Source: Rubripirellula lacrimiformis (GTDB lineage Bacteria > Planctomycetota > Planctomycetia > Pirellulales > Pirellulaceae). From it: DNA of 64,000 bases. Of the stretch, positions 1-8,931 are shown piece by piece. Position numbers and translations under genes: made by a program. The first letter of the stretch is position 1. Every line of letters begins with the position of its first letter. The notes beneath the pieces were generated by a model. The model saw only the letters and a program-made list of their open reading frames with translations, made no database searches and was not told the origin of the DNA. The DNA lies in contig NZ_CP036525.1 in assembly GCF_007741535.1 (NCBI RefSeq), forward strand, positions 8,122,001 to 8,186,000, written 5' to 3'.

Positions 1-97
1 GAGTCTGCGCCATCCCCGATGGCTGCGGGAGATTCCCGGGGTTGGGCATTCTCGAGCATGTTGTTGAGGTGGCAAAGCCCGACTAACACACTTTTGC

Positions 98-300
98 ACA
101 AACACACGGGGACGGAAATTGGGGTCAAGCAACCGAAGTATATCGTAATGGCTCACTTGGTGTCTTTCGTCGCAAATGCCAAAGGCGCCTTCACGTCGAA
201 ACGCTGTAGTCATGCAGTCTTTTTGCGACTGACCTCGCCGGCGTCACCGCGAGTCCAACGGACGTAGCGCGCGAAGTGCGTCTCGATGGCAACGCGAACT
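98..300 (+). pseudogene. Decayed 5' end of a dockerin-type surface protein gene
   Basis: This stretch aligns base for base with 949-1160, the promoter-proximal and leader region of the intact gene at 973. It reproduces the AGGGG/CGGGG Shine-Dalgarno region, the TTG start (119-121) and the leader coding for VETL-S-SLFATDLAG, then SPTDVAREVRLDGN. In that frame there are at least two stops: a TAA about ten codons after the TTG, and a TAG at 207-209. After about 300 the similarity ends and another frame (the sulfotransferase fragment) takes over. It is a dead paralogous leader and cannot make the protein. The duplication is read directly from the sequence; the mechanism is inferred. Confidence 0.7.
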
Positions 301-301
301 C

Positions 302-844
302 ACTCTCGGAGCAATCTACATCGTTCGCAACCCGCTGGACGTGGTCGATTCCGTCGCAGACCACTGGGGCGTCCATCACGATCGTGCCATCGCAATGATG
401 AACGATCGCAATTTCATTATCGGTGGCCCCAAACAAGACTTGGTCACGCAGTACCTCGAATTCTGGAGCGGACACGTCACGTCGTGGATTGACCAACGAG
501 CGTTCCCGGTTCACGTCGTCTGCTACGAAGATCTGCTGGCCCGTACCGAGATCACGTTCCGCAATGTGCTGACGTTCCTGGGCTGGGATCCTGATCGCGA
601 ACGAATTGAGCGGGCTATCGCAGAAACTGATTTCCGGCGCTTACAGAAACGAGAGAAAGAAGCTGGCTTTGGCGAACGCAGCAACAAGAGTAAAAGCGGG
701 ACTTTCTTTCGGAGCGGAAAAGCGGAGCGTTGGCGAGAAACACTTACTGAGGAACAGGTCAAGCGGGTTATCGAAGTCCACGAGGAAGTCATGAAGCGGT
801 TTTGCTATCAAACGATCGTTGCTGCTCGCGAATCCACGGATTAG
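302..844 (+). pseudogene. C-terminal fragment of a sulfotransferase
   Basis: The open frame begins with a segment reading YIVRNPLDVVDSVADHWG. This is the 3'-phosphate-binding motif of PAPS-dependent sulfotransferases (RNPxDxxxS), which normally lies about 100 residues into the protein. A later KSGTFFRSGKAERWRETLT segment matches the C-terminal GxxGxWk region. The N-terminal PAPS P-loop is absent: upstream, in a different frame, is the leader of an unrelated surface protein. A GTG at 341 would be the first start-like codon, but it lies inside the motif. About 180 residues remain, ending at a TAG at 842. Most likely a truncated remnant; transfer of a sulfo group is unlikely without the P-loop. 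Confidence 0.65.
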
Positions 845-960
845 TCGATCTCGATTGAACCCGCAGAAAAATGTTTGCACCGCTTGGCTAACAACGATAC
901 GGTCGTAGGGGCTGAAGCAGTTAAGCAGAGCGACTCTTCGAAGACCACGGCACACGCACA

Positions 961-965
961 AGGGG
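961..965 (+). promoter_or_regulatory. Ribosome binding site supporting a TTG start
   Basis: AGGGG lies 7 nt before the TTG at 973. The decayed copy keeps CGGGGA in the same place before its own TTG at 119, which supports TTG as the true start of the surface-protein gene. Confidence 0.5.
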
Positions 966-972
966 CAGAACA

Positions 973-3165
973 TTGGGATCACGCAACGGAATTGCAGCAA
1001 ATGGCTCGAACAACAGCCCTCGCCGCTCCCGCAAGCGCCGTCTACGCGTCGAGACGCTGCAATCGCGGCGTTTGTTCGCTGCTGACCTTGCTGTCGCAAC
1101 CGCAACGGCTACGCCGACAAACGTGGCCCGCGAGATCCGGCCGGACGTCAACGGCGACGGCTTTGTGTCGCCGGTCGACGTTTTACAGGTCATCAACGTT
1201 CTGGCCGACAGCCCCCTCTTCGAGGACAACCCGTACGCAGACGCGAATCAGGATGGTGAGGTCACCGTCGACGACATCGACGCGGTATTTGGTGCGATGG
1301 GCACCGAGACCGAGCCCCGCCTTGGTGTTCTGAACTACACGCCGGAACGGTTCGAGTCACAGTCAGCGGTCTTGGCACCGATGACCTCTGCGTTCAGTTA
1401 TTCGCCATCGAGCAGCAATTACGGAACACCCAGCTCCAGCTACTCGCCAAGTTCGTCAGGATCCTCGTCGAGCTCAACCTCGACCAGTACGTCCACGTCT
1501 ACCAGTACGTCCACGTCTACCAGTACGCCGACATCGACAAGCACCAGCACGTCAACATCGACAAGTACGTCAACCTCGACGCCGACCAGCACGCCAACAA
1601 GCACTAGCACCTCAACCCCAACCAGTACTTCTACCTCGACACCTACCGGCACATCTTCGCCGACCAGCACTTCGACTTCGACGTCTACAAGCGATCCTGA
1701 GACCGGTAGCATCAGCGATTGGGCCTGGCTGGACGCAAATGGAGATGGACTTCAGTCGCAGGGCGAACAAGGCGTTGACGAAGTCTTGGTTACGCTCTTC
1801 CGATGGACAGGATCTGACTGGTTTTTCGTGGAGGACATGCTTACTGATGCTGGTGGCAACTACGAATTCGATGATCTGCCTTCCGACGATTATGCAGTAT
1901 CCTTCCGAGCTCCGGTGGGGTATGTGTTCACGGCGCAGCACGTTGGGAGCAATCGCTTACAGGACAGTGATGCCGCTTGGTACACGTTGTTCTTAAACCA
2001 GGGAGAGAGTCGAACCGATGTAGACGCAGGTTTAATCGACACCACGACTGGTGGTGGGGGAGGCGGAGGTGGACCAGCGTTGACCACAGGCAATTTAACG
2101 GCGTATCGACCGATGTTTACCACGGGAGGGTACTTTCCATTCACCAAAACCGTAGTTCCAGACGGGCGTGAAATGAACGCCGAGCTAGGGCCTGGTATTC
2201 GAGTCAACGGAGATGATGACAATAACAATGGCACGGCTGATTTCAACGATGCCGGAACGGTTGCCAATGAAAACGACCTTATAGAGTTGGATGTTCGAGT
2301 TTCGGTCGCGTCTGCCAGTCGTTTTGTCTTTACCACAAACAGTCCTTCATTGCGACTCTGGTCAGACGCAGACAAAGGTCAGCCGGTTCCAATCTCGCCG
2401 GGCGTCAATGCCCCTTCGTATGCTGATCTTTCATCTGGAACCGAAACGGTCTATGCAGAATGGATCGGCCCCGCTGGTGCAACAGGCATCTTGAATTTTG
2501 TTGACGTTACGACTGCAACCACTCTTGACTCAATTCTTTTCCATTCTTTCACTTCGATCACGACAGTGCTAGGCGGATTGAATCAAGTGCCGTCCGTGCC
2601 TACGGACCCGAATCACGGGATCTTCTCCACGGCAGATGACCTCTACCGCGAAGGCTACAACGTTTACAAGTTCGATGAGCAAGACGTTGCGGCTGGGTTC
2701 GGTTTCGGACCGCCCGGCCCCGGACCTGTGTACGATACGTTAGAAAACGCTGTTAACAGCCAGTCGATTGTGGATATCTCGATATACGGGTACAGCCAGG
2801 GGGGCGGCTCTACCTACAACCTTTCGAACTACCTCAGTGGCCAACGCACCGCAGGAAATATTGGTGCCTACTCGCTGGTATTTACGGCCTACGTTGATGC
2901 TGTATCTGACTCGAGCAACTTAGCTGAAACTCGTCGTCCGATTGGGTCGAACTGGCACTTGAACCTTTATCAAATGTCTGATGAACCATGGGGGCAAGAT
3001 CTACTTCAACTTGACGGAGACGCTGTTCCGGGATCGCAAGAACAGTTCAACGTTGAAACAAGCCCCGTCTTCAATCTCCCAAATGTTACTCATTACGATA
3101 TTGATGACACGCAGTCTGTTCTAAATTGGTTGCTGATGCGATATCGGCAGAACGTCAGCCGTTAA
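973..3165 (+). CDS. Dockerin / SdrD-B surface protein with lipase-like C-terminal domain
   Basis: The product is 730 aa and probably exported to the cell surface. The N-terminus carries a planctomycete leader (RRLRVETLQSRRLFAAD, residues about 23-39). A dockerin type I domain follows, with two calcium loops starting DVNGDGFVSPVD and DANQDGEVTVDD (residues about 57-110). Residues about 165-240 are an almost pure Ser/Thr/Pro linker. An SdrD-B-like domain follows (WLDANGDGLQSQGEQG, then GNYEFDDLPSDDY). After a poly-Gly hinge, the last 370 residues are unassigned but contain GYSQGG, a nucleophile-elbow motif. A downstream YVDAVS and a terminal VTHYDIDD could supply Asp and His of a lipase-like triad. 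The enzyme assignment is inference; the dockerin and SdrD-B calls are firm. Start is TTG. Confidence 0.85.
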   Translation: MGSRNGIAANGSNNSPRRSRKRRLRVETLQSRRLFAADLAVATATATPTNVAREIRPDVNGDGFVSPVDVLQVINVLADSPLFEDNPYADANQDGEVTVDDIDAVFGAMGTETEPRLGVLNYTPERFESQSAVLAPMTSAFSYSPSSSNYGTPSSSYSPSSSGSSSSSTSTSTSTSTSTSTSTSTPTSTSTSTSTSTSTSTSTPTSTPTSTSTSTPTSTSTSTPTGTSSPTSTSTSTSTSDPETGSISDWAWLDANGDGLQSQGEQGVDEVLVTLFRWTGSDWFFVEDMLTDAGGNYEFDDLPSDDYAVSFRAPVGYVFTAQHVGSNRLQDSDAAWYTLFLNQGESRTDVDAGLIDTTTGGGGGGGGPALTTGNLTAYRPMFTTGGYFPFTKTVVPDGREMNAELGPGIRVNGDDDNNNGTADFNDAGTVANENDLIELDVRVSVASASRFVFTTNSPSLRLWSDADKGQPVPISPGVNAPSYADLSSGTETVYAEWIGPAGATGILNFVDVTTATTLDSILFHSFTSITTVLGGLNQVPSVPTDPNHGIFSTADDLYREGYNVYKFDEQDVAAGFGFGPPGPGPVYDTLENAVNSQSIVDISIYGYSQGGGSTYNLSNYLSGQRTAGNIGAYSLVFTAYVDAVSDSSNLAETRRPIGSNWHLNLYQMSDEPWGQDLLQLDGDAVPGSQEQFNVETSPVFNLPNVTHYDIDDTQSVLNWLLMRYRQNVSR
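1471..1692 (+). repeat. Degenerate Ser/Thr-coding microsatellite inside the surface protein
   Basis: Short units such as ACCAGTACGTCCACGTCT repeat in frame and encode alternating Ser-Thr with occasional Pro. Exact 18-bp copies lie next to each other near 1490-1530, so length variation by slippage is plausible. It forms the flexible, probably glycosylated linker between the dockerin and SdrD-B domains. Confidence 0.7.
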
Positions 3166-3217
3166 TTGGGTTTGATGCGTGGTTTCGATTCAATTCGCAG
3201 GTTTCAAAGGTGACATT

Positions 3218-3529
3218 GTGGGTCGTGGATTACTAATCGGGTTTCTGTTGACTTGCGTAGCCGCTTGTCTTGCTCAGCTGGAAATGTCGATCACGCTTCC
3301 AGCAGTCGTTGGCTATTTGCTTTCCGTGATAATCGTTCCATTGTTGTGGATTGGTAGTGCAATCACGTATTTTTCCATAGTTGGTGACGACTACCAAGCG
3401 AATGCCCATTTCTGGCCTTACGTATTCACGATTAGCGTTGCTGTAAACTCCGCGATTGGGGTCCTGCTCGGTGGTCTTTGGAAGCTCTATCGGAAGCGGA
3501 AAGATCCGCTGCCGACGCAAATTGAATAG
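3218..3529 (+). CDS. Small membrane protein, unknown function
   Basis: The product is 103 aa from a GTG preceded by AAAGGTGA; an in-frame GTG at 3179 would add 13 residues. Three hydrophobic segments (about residues 3-20, 25-47 and 65-87) are followed by a basic tail (LYRKRKD), consistent with an inner-membrane protein whose C-terminus faces the cytoplasm. It lies 50 nt downstream of the surface-protein gene on the same strand and may be co-transcribed. I do not recognise the family. Confidence 0.5.
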   Translation: MGRGLLIGFLLTCVAACLAQLEMSITLPAVVGYLLSVIIVPLLWIGSAITYFSIVGDDYQANAHFWPYVFTISVAVNSAIGVLLGGLWKLYRKRKDPLPTQIE

Positions 3530-3612
3530 CGAAAGCTAATACTGGTTCGCATGATCGATTCTTCGTCTGTTCCGAGCGTTTGGTCGAGAAACTGTCGGCT
3601 TCGGATATCACT

Positions 3613-4320
3613 CTAAGGTTCGAGCAACTGGTCCTCGATCACTTCGAGTCGTTCCTGCAAGACGTGAACGGCGTCCTGAGTAGGTTTCGCGTTGGCCTGC
3701 AGGTCGGCCAGGATTCGTTTGTGCTCCTTGACCTGTGATCGGTAGCGTTTTCGTTCCTGATCGAACGGCGTCACCTCGGCTTTCTCCTTGTCCTGGCGAA
3801 TCCAGCTTTCGCGTTTGGTGATCTCCTCGTCCTTGCCGGCTCGCTCGTGCTGGGCCTCGTGGAGGTCTTCGAGGACCGATTCGTAGGCGGCGACGAGTTC
3901 GCGGTCTTCGCATGAGTCGCGTAATTCGCTGCGGGCCTGCGCTGCTCGTTTTCGGATCGCTTTGATCTCGTTTCGCCGAATGTATAGCGGCGACGTTTCC
4001 TCTTCGTGCTTGGCGGTCATTGTCTCAAACGCCTGTTCGGCCTCGGAGATTTTTCGGTCAACCTTCACGGCTTCGCTTTCAAGCGGTTCGATCGCGTCCA
4101 TCTCGGCACGCAGCTTTCGCCGGCGGGCCAGCAGCTTAGCGTCGTCACGGAGTTCGTCGAGCGTTTTTTCATTGTCGGCCAGGACCGTGGCGACCTTGTC
4201 GGCGTCGGGTTCTTTGCCGTCACAGATGTTGGCGACCAGCGATCGGTAGGCCGACCATTTGGACAGCGGGCGATCGCGTTGACGGTTGGTGATTTTTTCA
4301 AGTAGTGATGTCAAACTCAT
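3613..4320 (-). CDS. Coiled-coil protein of a mobile element, unknown function
   Basis: The product is 235 aa, highly charged, and predicted almost entirely helical, with long Glu/Lys/Arg/Leu heptad-like stretches from about residue 60 to the end and no membrane segment. The start ATG follows an AGGATG sequence, and its first 23 nt overlap the end of the metallopeptidase-like gene upstream, so the two are translationally linked. Proteins of this shape are common in phage and plasmid modules (scaffold, tape or SMC-like accessory roles), but no specific function can be assigned. Confidence 0.6.
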   Translation of the reverse strand: MSLTSLLEKITNRQRDRPLSKWSAYRSLVANICDGKEPDADKVATVLADNEKTLDELRDDAKLLARRRKLRAEMDAIEPLESEAVKVDRKISEAEQAFETMTAKHEEETSPLYIRRNEIKAIRKRAAQARSELRDSCEDRELVAAYESVLEDLHEAQHERAGKDEEITKRESWIRQDKEKAEVTPFDQERKRYRSQVKEHKRILADLQANAKPTQDAVHVLQERLEVIEDQLLEP

Positions 4321-5026
4321 TGTTCATCCTTTGGCGTTGGGATTGGAAATTGATCCAGGAACGTTGGTCGGCTTCGTAGACGGCTTTGAAAGCCGGAGGT
4401 GGGGTGAGCGAACAAATCTGCCGAAACGTCGCGGCGCACAGCGTGTTGGCCTCGGCTTTGATCTCGCTGGCGTACTTGGCGGCCGGTGACATGCCGTACC
4501 GCTGAGGGCTGTAGACTTCATCGGCGCGGACGTCGTAGCCGAGCGATCGGGCGCGGAAGTAAAGGTGGTACGCGATCCGCATGAACCGCGATTCATGCGT
4601 AGTCCAGGGTGGCGTCGTCCCATCGCCCTCCTCTTCGCGAGAAACGGCTTCGGCGACGCGGATCGCTTCGGCGCGGATGTACTGCTGGTTGTACCCTCGG
4701 GGCGGAAACAACGACGGCCGTTCGAGGATGTGGGCCAGTTCATGCAGCGTGGTTCCGAGCATCTTGTTGTACGTTTGCTCGGGGAAGTCTCGCTCGATGT
4801 TCAAATTGCCCAGCACAATCACTGGCCCACGAATGCCTTCCCAATCGGAAAAACAGTGATGCAGGTGCATGTCGAGGCTCGGCGACGTGTATCCGTAGCA
4901 AATCGTGTGTCGACCGAGCATCGGTGGCAGGTTGGTTTGCGGCACGACCCAGAGCGGCGAACCCGATAGCTCGGCGGGCGCGTAGCAGAGTTCTTTGGCG
5001 TCGGTGACGACGTTTTCAATGTTCAT
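4298..5026 (-). CDS. HELAH metallopeptidase-like protein
   Basis: The product is 242 aa. The motif TLHELAHIL (His95, Glu96, His99) is the HExxH zinc-binding and catalytic signature of gluzincin/metzincin-type peptidases; a downstream Glu-rich helix could give the third ligand. There is no signal peptide, so action in the cytoplasm is expected. A strong GGAGG lies 8 nt before the ATG. The gene ends inside the coiled-coil gene (23-nt overlap). SprT-like and ImmA-like peptidases on mobile elements carry the same motif, but the rest of the sequence does not clearly belong to either. Function beyond a probable metalloprotease fold is unknown. Confidence 0.6.
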   Translation of the reverse strand: MNIENVVTDAKELCYAPAELSGSPLWVVPQTNLPPMLGRHTICYGYTSPSLDMHLHHCFSDWEGIRGPVIVLGNLNIERDFPEQTYNKMLGTTLHELAHILERPSLFPPRGYNQQYIRAEAIRVAEAVSREEEGDGTTPPWTTHESRFMRIAYHLYFRARSLGYDVRADEVYSPQRYGMSPAAKYASEIKAEANTLCAATFRQICSLTPPPAFKAVYEADQRSWINFQSQRQRMNNEFDITT

Positions 5027-5138
5027 CTATTTTGTCCTCCATGGTGAATGGTTCGCCGGCGCGAACCTTGGCTTCGAGTCGTTTGAGCCATCGCAATTCC
5101 CAAAGCGGGACCATGACGACGGATCGTTGGCGGTATCG

Positions 5139-5639
5139 TTAGATCACCAACGGCCGTTCGGTTTCAGCAACGTGCTGGTAGTAAAAGCCGATCGAATCAC
5201 GGACATGCGTGATCGGAACGGCGAAGTTTTCGAGGTCGTCTTCGTCCATGAATTGGCCCACCGTTCGGACATGTACAACAATCAAACTGTGATTATGAGT
5301 GCCGCTGTTCCCACGGCGCTCTTTGCAAAACGCAAAGTCGAAGGAGGCCCCGCTCGTCCTCGCCGGCCAGTTCGCTCGCCCCAACACGGCCGCACACGCT
5401 GGCCGGTGTCGCGTTTGGTTTTGTGATTGGCGTTCTCGGTAGGGCGTTCGTTTCGTTGCCGCGCTCGCCCACTGCGTTTGCGCACACGTGAGACCAAAAC
5501 CCTGGGGCGTGCCTCGCGCACGCACCCAGGGGGTACTAGGGGGTGTGCGCGCGAGGGCGGGAGTGTTTTCAAGACTTGCTTTTGCCGGCCGATTCAGGCT
5601 GTGGCTCGGTCGCAAATTTGTGTTTTTGGTTCGATGCAA
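5139..5639 (-). CDS. Uncertain ORF with weak RusA-like C-terminus
   Basis: Only the last 50 or so residues look like protein. They read roughly HVRTVGQFMDEDDLENF, then PITHVRDSIGFYY. This loosely resembles the DxDNL-x5-K-x3-D core of RusA-type Holliday-junction resolvases, which often sit in such replication modules, but the conserved Lys is missing. The N-terminal half is Arg/Pro/Thr-rich and could be non-coding. Start unknown: a TTG near 5572 overlapping the ATPase stop is in another frame. An alternative is that the gene is decayed. Confidence 0.3.
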   Translation of the reverse strand: MHRTKNTNLRPSHSLNRPAKASLENTPALARTPPSTPWVRARGTPQGFGLTCAQTQWASAATKRTPYRERQSQNQTRHRPACAAVLGRANWPARTSGASFDFAFCKERRGNSGTHNHSLIVVHVRTVGQFMDEDDLENFAVPITHVRDSIGFYYQHVAETERPLVI

Positions 5640-7103
5640 ATCGCCAGCGGTGGACCAATCCTTCGTCCTCGGCTTGCTCCAATAGCGTTTGAGCTTGCCG
5701 GCCCGAAACCTTGCTCTTCTTCGCTGCCGCTTTGATCACGACAGCGGTCTTGGGCTCGGCGTCGATGAATGTTTGAACGAACCGTTCGGCGTCCCAGGGG
5801 GCCTCAGTTGGCTTGTCGTCTTTAGGCTTTCGCCGGCGACCATCGTTCTTGAGTTTGCTGGCGTTGAGCGCCGCGTCGGGTGCCCAAATGGGAAAGTTCC
5901 AACGCAGGCCAATAGGATCCAGCGGTGGCCAGGAACGCACGCCCGCGTCGAGCACGATCGCGTTGTCCTCTTCGTGCGGACGAAGCACCAGGTGCGTGTC
6001 GGTCGCGCGGGCTTGGCTGCCTGCGCCGGCACCGACGTCGGTGATGGATTTGTAGGACTGGTTGCCCTTGCTTGTGTGGTGGACGAGAACGAACGCGGAC
6101 CCGAGCATTTCAGCGTATCGGTCAATCGTGTTGTAAACGCCAGCCATCGCCGCGTTGTCGTTCTCATCCGCATTGGCCGACAGCATTCGATAGAACGCGG
6201 CGATGATGATCATCCGGAATCGTTCTTCGTAAACGTGATTGAAGTATGTTCCAAGCGAAGTGATGTCTTTGAGGTTGCCCCGTAGGTTGGAAACGAAAAT
6301 GTGGTCCGAGACGTCGGCGTCCGTGATCCCTCGCGCGGCCATGACCTTCGGGATTCGGTGCGCCGACGTCGTCGGATGTAGCTCGTTGTCGATGATCAGC
6401 ACTTCGCCACGTTCGGTATCGAACCGATCGAGCCACGGCCGGCCGGTCGCGACGGCGAGGGCCATGTCGTTGACCAACCATGATTTGCCAACCTTGGGCG
6501 GCGCGATCACGTTCATCGTTTCGCCAGCACGAAGCAGCCCGTGAATGATGGGACGCTTGAGCGACGAGAATTGCTTGAACAATCGCCGCAAGCTCCGCGG
6601 CCTTATGTCTGCGTCCCGTGGCAACGAATCGTACGTGATCTGCATCAACTGATGGATTTCATCGAGCTTGTCCTGCGTGTTGGCGTCAATGTCTTCGGCC
6701 GGCCGAGGCGGCAACACGATCTGGTCGGGACACAGCAAACCTTTGCGCCAACGTTGAACGCGGGCATTCCACCCGGTCATCGCGATGTTACGAATCGTTC
6801 GTGTATCGAAGCCTTCGCGCATGAAGTGACGCCAACCCTCGATCGCAATCCAAGCCGCCTGGGCCTGCCCGCGAGTCTTGGACGCTTCGATCGGATGGTC
6901 CGGCCGAAACAGGCACGCCCCATGGTCGGCACCGCAAACGGCTTTGTTCTTGACCGCCCGCCTGGCCATCATGAATTGATCGAATGCCTGCACGTTCGGT
7001 TGCGTCCAACCCTGCACGCCCGTCGCGGTCTTGGCAAACCATTCGCGATACGCTTTCTCGGATTCAACGGCCAGCGGTGAATCTGGAAAGCATGACCCGT
7101 CCT

Positions 7104-7124
7104 CGTACGGCGTGTTGATTTAGT
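7104..7124. repeat. Left target-site repeat and terminal inverted repeat of the IS
   Basis: CGTA at 7104-7107 is the target duplication. The 17-bp end CGGCGTGTTGATTTAGT lies at 7108-7124. Confidence 0.9.
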
Positions 7125-8898
7125 CGGCTATGAGTGGCGGTGGTTGGCGCTATGATATCAGCGACGGAGAAACTGATGACTAAATTTTCGACGCCGCCGC
7201 TGAGCCGCGATCAGTTGGTGCTCTTTCCCGAGCGACTCGACCAAGCGATTCCTGCCGACCATAGCGTCCGGCTCCTCGATGATATTCTCGGCAGGCTCTC
7301 TTGGAGCCAATGGGAACGGCAATACAACGGGCGAATCGGACAGCCACCGATTCACCCGCGTGTCCTCGCCAGCGTGATTCTCTACGGACTATTGTGCCGC
7401 ATCCGCACCTCACGGGCACTCGAAGAAGCACTCATCGTTCGCATCGACTTTCGCTGGCTCGTCGAAGGACGCACGATTGACCACACCACAATCAGCGAAT
7501 TTCGACGCAACCACTCCGACGCACTGAAGGATCTCTTCGTCCAGATTGGATTGGTCGCTCGCGATCTTGGCCATCTGCCGCTACAGACGCTGGCATTTGA
7601 TGGCACCCGGATTCGGGCAAACAACCGCAAGACTGGCACGCGGACGCCCGAAGAACTTCGCACAGCCAAGAAAGAACTGGAAGACAAGTTCGCTGAACTC
7701 GAAGCCAAAACGTCCGAAGCAGACAGTTGCCAAGACGAACAACTGGGAACCGACAACGCTCACCAACTCAGCGAGGAACTGACCGATGTCAAGCAACGTC
7801 GTGAACGTGTCGACGCTGCCCTGGCTGAGATTGATCGACTTGAGTCCGAAGGCAAAAAGGTGCCGGCCCGCATCCCCATCACCGATCCCGAGTCGCGAGT
7901 GACGCCTAACAAGGAAGGCGGTTGCGCTCCGAATTTCACCCCCCATGCAACCGTCGATGCCGATAGCGGGATCATCGTTAGCGAGGGCGTGATCGCTGAG
8001 GCCAACGAAGACAAAGAGTTGTTCGGGGCGATCGAAGATGTCAAGGAATCCTTTGGCTTGGCGGAGGCTCCCGCCGAGATGCTCGCCGACGGCTTGATGA
8101 GCACCGGCGAGAACCTAGCCAAGTGCGAAGAAGCGGGCATTGATCATTATTCGCCAATCAAAGGCGGTGGCAGCGAAGACAGTCCTGCGATTCGCCCCGA
8201 CCCCAGCGAAGCGGTGGCGTCCGGCGATGTGGATCGCTTGCCGACGACCACGACGAAGAAGAAGGACGGCTCAAAAACAACGAAGTTCAACAAGGCTGCC
8301 TTCGTGTACGACGCCGAGGCGGACTGTTACTGGTGCCCGGCCGGCAAGGCAATGCCCTACGCGAACAAGACCAGCCAAGTGGAAAACGGTCGAAAGCGAA
8401 TCAAGTATCGTTACAAAGCGGACGCATCGGACTGTGCCAGTTGCCCGTTGGCGGCGCGTTGCTTCAGCGGCCAGGCGAAGTCGCGTCAAATCAGCCACGA
8501 ACAACACGAAGCTCGGCGGATAGCTCACGCGAAGAAGATGAGCACTGAGTCGGCGAAGAAAAAGTATTCCCGTCGTCGGCATCCTGGCGAGCGTCCTTTC
8601 GCGATGATCAAGAGTCACTTCGGGGCACGTCGTTTTCTGACTCGCGGCCTGGAGCGAGTGGGCAACGAGTGGCGTTGGCTGTGTACGGCGTTCAACCTTC
8701 ATCGGCTCCTGAATTTAATCACCAGTGGTAGCGACCCACCGGCACTGGAATCCACACCGTAGTCCACGTCCCCGCCCGTTTCCTCCAGCCAGCCGATCCC
8801 ACGCCAATCAACTGGGGTCGCGTTGTATCTGGAGCGAACGGGGGTAAAGGGGGGAAACCAACCAAACTCGCAGTACAATGAACTAAATCAACACGCCG
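7108..8898 (+). mobile_element. IS1182-family insertion sequence, complete
   Basis: The element is 1,791 bp. Its ends are perfect 17-bp inverted repeats (CGGCGTGTTGATTTAGT at 7108-7124 and its complement at 8882-8898), flanked by a direct repeat of CGTA (7104-7107 and 8899-8902). It carries one full transposase gene. It interrupts the RepA-type gene after codon 12. The perfect ends, intact transposase and exact target duplication indicate a recent insertion. Confidence 0.92.
7176..8762 (+). CDS. IS1182-family transposase
   Basis: The product is 528 aa from the ATG preceded by GGAG (spacing 6); an in-frame ATG at 7152 is possible. The N-terminal DUF772 domain (LFPERLDQAIPADHSVRLLDDIL) is typical of the IS1182 group. 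Catalytic DDE candidates are Asp in LAFDGTRIRANN, Asp in EMLADGLMS and Glu in GERPFAMIKSHFGARRF. Between the second and third is a Cys cluster (CYWCPAGKAM and CASCPLAARCF), the zinc-binding insertion of DDE_Tnp_1_6 proteins. The central Glu/Lys-rich part is probably a coiled coil. It is expected to act on its own ends to mobilise the element. Confidence 0.95.
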   Translation: MTKFSTPPLSRDQLVLFPERLDQAIPADHSVRLLDDILGRLSWSQWERQYNGRIGQPPIHPRVLASVILYGLLCRIRTSRALEEALIVRIDFRWLVEGRTIDHTTISEFRRNHSDALKDLFVQIGLVARDLGHLPLQTLAFDGTRIRANNRKTGTRTPEELRTAKKELEDKFAELEAKTSEADSCQDEQLGTDNAHQLSEELTDVKQRRERVDAALAEIDRLESEGKKVPARIPITDPESRVTPNKEGGCAPNFTPHATVDADSGIIVSEGVIAEANEDKELFGAIEDVKESFGLAEAPAEMLADGLMSTGENLAKCEEAGIDHYSPIKGGGSEDSPAIRPDPSEAVASGDVDRLPTTTTKKKDGSKTTKFNKAAFVYDAEADCYWCPAGKAMPYANKTSQVENGRKRIKYRYKADASDCASCPLAARCFSGQAKSRQISHEQHEARRIAHAKKMSTESAKKKYSRRRHPGERPFAMIKSHFGARRFLTRGLERVGNEWRWLCTAFNLHRLLNLITSGSDPPALESTP

Positions 8899-8902
8899 CG
8901 TA
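8882..8902. repeat. Right terminal inverted repeat and target-site repeat of the IS
   Basis: The inverted end ACTAAATCAACACGCCG lies at 8882-8898, followed by the second CGTA copy at 8899-8902. Confidence 0.9.
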
Positions 8903-8931
8903 GATTCGTGTTGGTTGGTTTGTGTTGTTGG

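Noticed and set aside
1440-1712. Minus-strand Val/Asp/Glu-rich ORF
   Set aside because: It is the shadow of the Ser/Thr microsatellite read on the other strand.
4995-5426. Plus-strand ORF with a second HELAH motif (VFVHELAHRSDMYNNQ)
   Set aside because: It lies antisense to the minus-strand operon and its C-terminus is Arg/Pro-rich without domain character; the motif appears by chance opposite the FMDEDDLE segment.
7017-7017. GTG as the native start of the RepA-type gene
   Set aside because: Reconstruction across the insertion gives an ATG at 8935 with a coupled upstream ORF; the GTG may only be used now by default.
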